Positions 6,391-9,200 of a stretch of 9,200 nt of DNA are shown here, piece by piece. The notes under the pieces were generated by a model that was given only the letters and a program-made list of their open reading frames with translations, was not told the DNA's origin and did no database searches. This DNA comes from Phycisphaerae bacterium (lineage in GTDB: Bacteria > Planctomycetota > Phycisphaerae > Sedimentisphaerales > UBA12454). The stretch lies in NCBI GenBank assembly GCA_028712345.1, contig JAQTQF010000055.1:1-9200 (forward strand), read 5' to 3'. Every line of letters begins with the position of its first letter. The first letter of the stretch is position 1. The position numbers and the translations under genes are program-made.

Positions 6391-6418
6391 TGAGTTTTGA
6401 GTTATTCGTTTTGAGTTA
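6391..6418. repeat. TGAGTT direct repeats upstream of the MauE-like gene
   Basis: TGAGTT occurs at 6391-6396, 6398-6403 and 6412-6417. The last two sit in a longer 10-bp repeat TTTTGAGTTA (6395-6404, 6409-6418) with a 14-bp period. It ends 2 nt before the start codon of the next gene and replaces a good ribosome site there. Confidence 0.45.
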
Positions 6419-6420
6419 AG

Positions 6421-7347
6421 ATGAAAAAAGCAAATACAATAGTAATGTGGATAGCGGGCTTGACGCTGATAATCGCGACGGGATTGAAGATTCAACAGAT
6501 GCTGACCGAGCCGATAATCAGCAAGGGCTTTTGGGAATCGTGGGAATTTTTACTCATTCAGATACCGCTGGAACTGGGGCTGGGGATATGGCTTATCTGC
6601 GGACTGTTCCGCAAGGCCGGCTGGCTGCTGGGTCTGATTGGGTTTGCCGGTTTTATCGGTGTAACTTTATATAAGGCTCTTATGGGCGCAGAATCCTGTG
6701 GGTGTTTCGGGGTAATTCATGTTAATCCGTGGATAACACTTTCCGCAATTGATATACCGATATTTTTATTACTGGCAATCTTCAGACCGAAGGGTGAAAA
6801 ATTGCTGCCGCCGCCCTGGCCAAATGCGGTTCATTTTTTCGCAATAGCAATACCAACATTTATTATGCTGGGCGCGATTGAGTATGTTCTTGTTACCAAT
6901 AAACAGGAAAAGCCTGCGGCGCAGGAATGGGTTATAAAAACGAAAGCAGAGGCAGAGGCAAAGACGGTTGTCTGGCCGCTGCTAAAAGATATTGATATAT
7001 CGGAGGAACTCAGGGGCGGGCTGTGGGTGGTGTTGATGTATCATTATGACTGTCCCGATTGTGCCAAGGCAATTCCTGATTATCTTGAAATGCATAAATC
7101 GATGAAGGGCAACGATGATGTGCTCAGCTTTGCGTTTATCGAGATGCCGCCTTACGGGAACGAAAAACAGCAATTGGTAAGCCTTGACAGCGATGTTACA
7201 CGCGGCAGGTTGAGCGATAAAAAGAAATGGTTTTTAGAAACTCCGGTCGTTGTAGTTCTAAGCGACGGTAATGTTTTAAACGCATGGGAAGGTAAAGCTC
7301 CAAATTTAGATGAAATCCTCAATTCGGCATTTGAAGCCGAAAATTGA
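6421..7347 (+). CDS. MauE/DoxX-like membrane protein fused to a C-terminal thioredoxin-like domain
   Basis: 308 residues. About five membrane helices (near 7-23, 43-62, 66-84, 103-121, 136-157) carry the SCGCFG motif (92-97) typical of MauE-like redox membrane proteins. After a linker (160-190), residues 190-305 look thioredoxin-like: strand WVVLMYHYDC, active-site CPDC (211-214), and a TP pair (274-275) at the cis-proline position. Charge distribution (KK at 2-3, RK at 64-65, RPKGEK at 122-127 inside) puts both the CGCFG loop and the thioredoxin domain in the periplasm. MauE and the thioredoxin-like MauD act together in forming disulfides of methylamine dehydrogenase, so this looks like a one-chain counterpart; a general periplasmic thiol role is inferred. 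No methylamine genes are here. The ribosome site is weak (GAG 5 nt upstream). It lies 53 nt after the SDR gene and is probably co-transcribed. Confidence 0.8.
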   Translation: MKKANTIVMWIAGLTLIIATGLKIQQMLTEPIISKGFWESWEFLLIQIPLELGLGIWLICGLFRKAGWLLGLIGFAGFIGVTLYKALMGAESCGCFGVIHVNPWITLSAIDIPIFLLLAIFRPKGEKLLPPPWPNAVHFFAIAIPTFIMLGAIEYVLVTNKQEKPAAQEWVIKTKAEAEAKTVVWPLLKDIDISEELRGGLWVVLMYHYDCPDCAKAIPDYLEMHKSMKGNDDVLSFAFIEMPPYGNEKQQLVSLDSDVTRGRLSDKKKWFLETPVVVVLSDGNVLNAWEGKAPNLDEILNSAFEAEN

Positions 7348-7360
7348 CCTCTTTATGCCC

Positions 7361-7385
7361 ATAAATGCCCGCAAAGAGCATTTAT
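7361..7385. repeat. Hairpin between the MauE-like and GH99-like genes
   Basis: Perfect 8-bp stem ATAAATGC (7361-7368) with GCATTTAT (7378-7385), loop of 9 nt, starting 13 nt after the upstream stop. It is A/T-rich and not followed by a T run, so it is at best a weak terminator. It sits directly before the -35 box of the next gene. Confidence 0.4.
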
Positions 7386-7390
7386 ACGGC

Positions 7391-7419
7391 TTGCTATTCA
7401 CAACATCAACGAGTATAAT
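7391..7419 (+). promoter_or_regulatory. Sigma70-type promoter of the first GH99-like gene
   Basis: -35 TTGCTA (7391-7396), 17-bp spacer, perfect -10 TATAAT (7414-7419). Expected start near 7426 gives a leader of only about 17 nt containing AAAGGCGGG (7429-7437). This separates the hydrolase from the upstream rmuC operon. Confidence 0.65.
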
Positions 7420-7442
7420 GGATTGCAGAAAGGCGGGTTGGG

Positions 7443-8759
7443 ATGAAGAAAGCATACATCTCTATTTTGGCGGGTGCGATTGTAATAACTATTTTGTGTC
7501 CGGCTTTAACATTTGCCGTGGCGGATACGGACTACTTTGTGGGGGCATATTATTACCCCTGGTATAATAATAACAATTTCCACGATGGCTCCGACCCTAC
7601 CGGCAGCAATTCACTGGTATATCATTTAGACCCTCAGGTAACACCCCTGCTGGGCTGGTATAACCAAAATGACTCGGCGGTAATAAGTCAGCATTACAAA
7701 TGGGCCAGGTACGCAGGAATTAAATTTCTCGTGAACAGCTACTGGGGCAAATACAGCGATGAGGACCTTATCATCCGGAATCGTATGTACAACAATCCTG
7801 ACCGGGGCGATATCAAATTGTGCGTCTTTCTGGAACCGTCAATTACACCGATAGGCAATTCAATAACTGCCGCTGATATTACCGAACAGACAAATTACCT
7901 CTGCGACCATCATTTCAACCAGGCCGGCTATTTTCGTATAGACAACAAACCTGTCATTTTCATTTATATAACCAGAGCAATGACCGACCCTAATCTGACA
8001 ATGTGCATCAGCACTATTCGCCAGACCGCTATCAATAAGGGTATCGGCGAAGTGTATATCGTCGGCGATGAGGTTTGGGGCAATCCGAATATCTCCTATC
8101 ATACTCCCAGGGTAAACCAGATGGATGCCGTTACCAATTACGATATATACGGCAATATCGGCAGGCCCCGGTTTGCGACGGATTCAGACCTAAACATATG
8201 GCAGGCTAAAAACAATTCGTGGAAGAGTTTTGTTAACGGCCTTGGCAAGGCATTTATTCCTGCAGTAACGCCGGGCTTTAACAACAGGGGCATAGGAAGC
8301 ACCCTGCCGGCCTGTTCGAGAAAACTCAATAATGAAAATAACACCTTCGGCACACTTTTTTCCGGTATGCTCGACAGGGCTAAAACAGTCGCCGATATGA
8401 ATATGATAATGGTTACATCATGGAACGAGTGGCATGAGGATACGCAAATTGAACCTACTACAAGCGTACCGCCGACAAATGAAGACGACAGCGGCGATCA
8501 ACTTTATACGCAAGACCTTTATTATGAAGGTTATGGAATGCGGTATCTGAACATTCTGCGGGACAAAACGACAATGTGGCCGCTGTGCGATTATGATTCC
8601 GACGGGCAGGTGGGTTTTTACGACATTGCCTTCCTGCTGGATTACTGGCTCGATACCTGCAGCAGTGATATAGGCTGCATCGAGGCGGACTTTACCACGG
8701 ACCAGAAAGTTAATTTTGCCGATTTTGGTCTTTGCGCCCAGGATTGGACAGGTCAGTAA
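7443..8759 (+). CDS. Secreted GH99/WbsX-like hydrolase with C-terminal dockerin-like module
   Basis: 438 residues. A signal peptide (1-25, MKKAYIS then a hydrophobic core ending TFAVA) implies export. The catalytic region (about 29-380) resembles GH99-type endo-alpha-mannosidases and the related WbsX family: GAYYYPWY (34-41), ISQHYKWARYAGIKFLVNSY (81-100), FLEP (129-132), YFRIDNKPVIFIY (163-175) and TSWNEWHEDTQIEP (325-338). In characterised GH99 enzymes the WNEWHE-type motif holds two catalytic glutamates three residues apart, here Glu329 and Glu332. Substrate (mannan or another complex glycan) is inferred only. The tail has two Ca-binding-like loops, DYDSDGQVGFYDIA (383-396) and DFTTDQKVNFADFG (416-429), each followed by a Leu/Cys-W helix, as in dockerin-like modules; no cohesin partner is seen. 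The ATG has AAAGGCGGG 5 nt upstream. A truncated paralogue follows at 8865. Confidence 0.88.
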   Translation: MKKAYISILAGAIVITILCPALTFAVADTDYFVGAYYYPWYNNNNFHDGSDPTGSNSLVYHLDPQVTPLLGWYNQNDSAVISQHYKWARYAGIKFLVNSYWGKYSDEDLIIRNRMYNNPDRGDIKLCVFLEPSITPIGNSITAADITEQTNYLCDHHFNQAGYFRIDNKPVIFIYITRAMTDPNLTMCISTIRQTAINKGIGEVYIVGDEVWGNPNISYHTPRVNQMDAVTNYDIYGNIGRPRFATDSDLNIWQAKNNSWKSFVNGLGKAFIPAVTPGFNNRGIGSTLPACSRKLNNENNTFGTLFSGMLDRAKTVADMNMIMVTSWNEWHEDTQIEPTTSVPPTNEDDSGDQLYTQDLYYEGYGMRYLNILRDKTTMWPLCDYDSDGQVGFYDIAFLLDYWLDTCSSDIGCIEADFTTDQKVNFADFGLCAQDWTGQ

Positions 8760-8799
8760 TTTCGCCAAAAGGGACTGAAACCCCTCTCCCGTAAATTGA

Positions 8800-8828
8800 T
8801 TGTTCCGGCTGATGAAATCCGGTATAGT
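8800..8828 (+). promoter_or_regulatory. Probable promoter of the second GH99-like gene
   Basis: -35 TTGTTC (8800-8805), 17-bp spacer, -10 TATAGT (8823-8828). Expected start is near 8835, about 30 nt before the ATG. The match is weaker than for the first gene. No clear terminator is seen between the two genes, so read-through is possible. Confidence 0.45.
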
Positions 8829-8864
8829 AAATCCCATAATATTTTTCTCGAAAGGAATCTGTTT

Positions 8865-9200
8865 ATGTTGAAGTGGTTGATTATCGCGGCAATATGTATT
8901 ATCCTTCCTGTTTTCGCATTTACGGCAAGAGGCAAAGACTATACGGTCGGGGCATATTATTATCCCTGGTATGTCGATGAGAACTTCGTAAACGGCGACC
9001 TCGAAAGAAAACATACTCTGGCATATCATTTAAAACCCCAAATGAGGCCCGAATTGGGCTGGTACAGTCAAACGCACCCTGAAGTAATAAGTCAGCATTA
9101 CAAATGGGCTAAATATGCGGGGATTGACTTTTTCGTAACAAGCTACTGGGGCAAAGATACTGCTACAGACAAAATCACGAGAGAATGTATGTTTGACAAT
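8865..9200 (+). CDS. Second GH99/WbsX-like secreted hydrolase, N-terminal part (cut by window edge)
   Basis: 112 codons with no stop before the window ends. A signal peptide (MLKWLIIAAICIILPVFAFT) is followed by the same opening as its neighbour: DYTVGAYYYPWY (25-36), AYHLKPQMRPELGWYSQ, then VISQHYKWAKYAGIDFFVTS (74-93) and YWGK. The IDFFVTSYWG form is closer to the usual family text than IKFLVNSYWG in the first copy. AAAGGA (8851-8856) lies 8 nt before the ATG. It begins 105 nt after the stop of the first gene, on the same strand, so the pair is a tandem duplication. Signal peptides differ, but a 26-nt stretch around the ISQHYKWA codons is identical in both. Whether it also has the catalytic glutamates and a dockerin-like tail cannot be seen. 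Confidence 0.88.
   Translation, partial: MLKWLIIAAICIILPVFAFTARGKDYTVGAYYYPWYVDENFVNGDLERKHTLAYHLKPQMRPELGWYSQTHPEVISQHYKWAKYAGIDFFVTSYWGKDTATDKITRECMFDN

Noticed and set aside
8760..8864. GGG...CCC pairing after the first GH99-like gene as a terminator
   Set aside because: Only a three-base GC pairing around 8771-8784 with no T run; too weak to call.
8418..9029. 203-codon minus-strand open frame spanning the gap between the two GH99-like genes
   Set aside because: Most of it is antisense to the dockerin-like tail and the start of the second hydrolase, both strongly supported on the plus strand; no recognisable domain.
1..9200. CRISPR array, tRNA, rRNA, phage or toxin-antitoxin modules
   Set aside because: No regularly spaced direct repeats, no tRNA-like cloverleaf that I could recognise, and no genes of such systems on either strand.

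Overview
The window looks like chromosomal DNA of a Gram-negative-type bacterium of the PVC superphylum, most likely a planctomycete near the class Phycisphaerae. This is an inference from gene content, since no rRNA is present. It rests on an OmcB-like cysteine-containing lipoprotein, a GH99-like secreted hydrolase with a dockerin-like tail of the kind common in Phycisphaerae, and a MauE/thioredoxin fusion.

Left part, minus strand (1-4387). A peptidoglycan precursor cluster runs murC > murB > ddl, with ddl cut by the window edge. murB starts inside the end of murC. A clear sigma70-type promoter (TTGCAA-17-TATAAG) sits directly upstream of murC. Upstream of that, on the same strand, is a monocistronic-looking gene for a lipoprotein with four DUF11/OmcB-type repeats. 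It has its own promoter (TATAAT), a perfect Shine-Dalgarno, and a strong intrinsic terminator that separates it from murC.

Centre (4269-4655). This 387-bp divergent intergenic region is the only long gene-free stretch. It holds the two back-to-back promoters and a 110-bp element with 19-bp terminal inverted repeats. The element contains a REP-like hairpin and is flanked by a near-perfect 8-bp direct repeat. It lies exactly in the 5' leader of the rightward operon and looks like a MITE-type insertion just downstream of the -10 box.

Right part, plus strand (4656-9200). rmuC (membrane-anchored PD-(D/E)xK-like DNA recombination factor) overlaps an SDR-family oxidoreductase by ATGA. After a 53-bp gap with a small hairpin and TGAGTT repeats comes a five-TM MauE-like protein fused to a thioredoxin-like domain (CPDC), predicted to face the periplasm. 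Two tandem GH99/WbsX-like secreted hydrolase paralogues follow, each with its own promoter. The first is complete and carries a C-terminal dockerin-like module; the second runs off the window.

The most interesting points are the PVC-type OmcB homologue beside cell-wall genes with a periplasmic disulfide-type protein nearby, the inverted-repeat element forming the rmuC leader, and the tandem GH99-like pair with dockerin-like tail. I did not find a CRISPR array, tRNA, rRNA, phage or toxin-antitoxin system.
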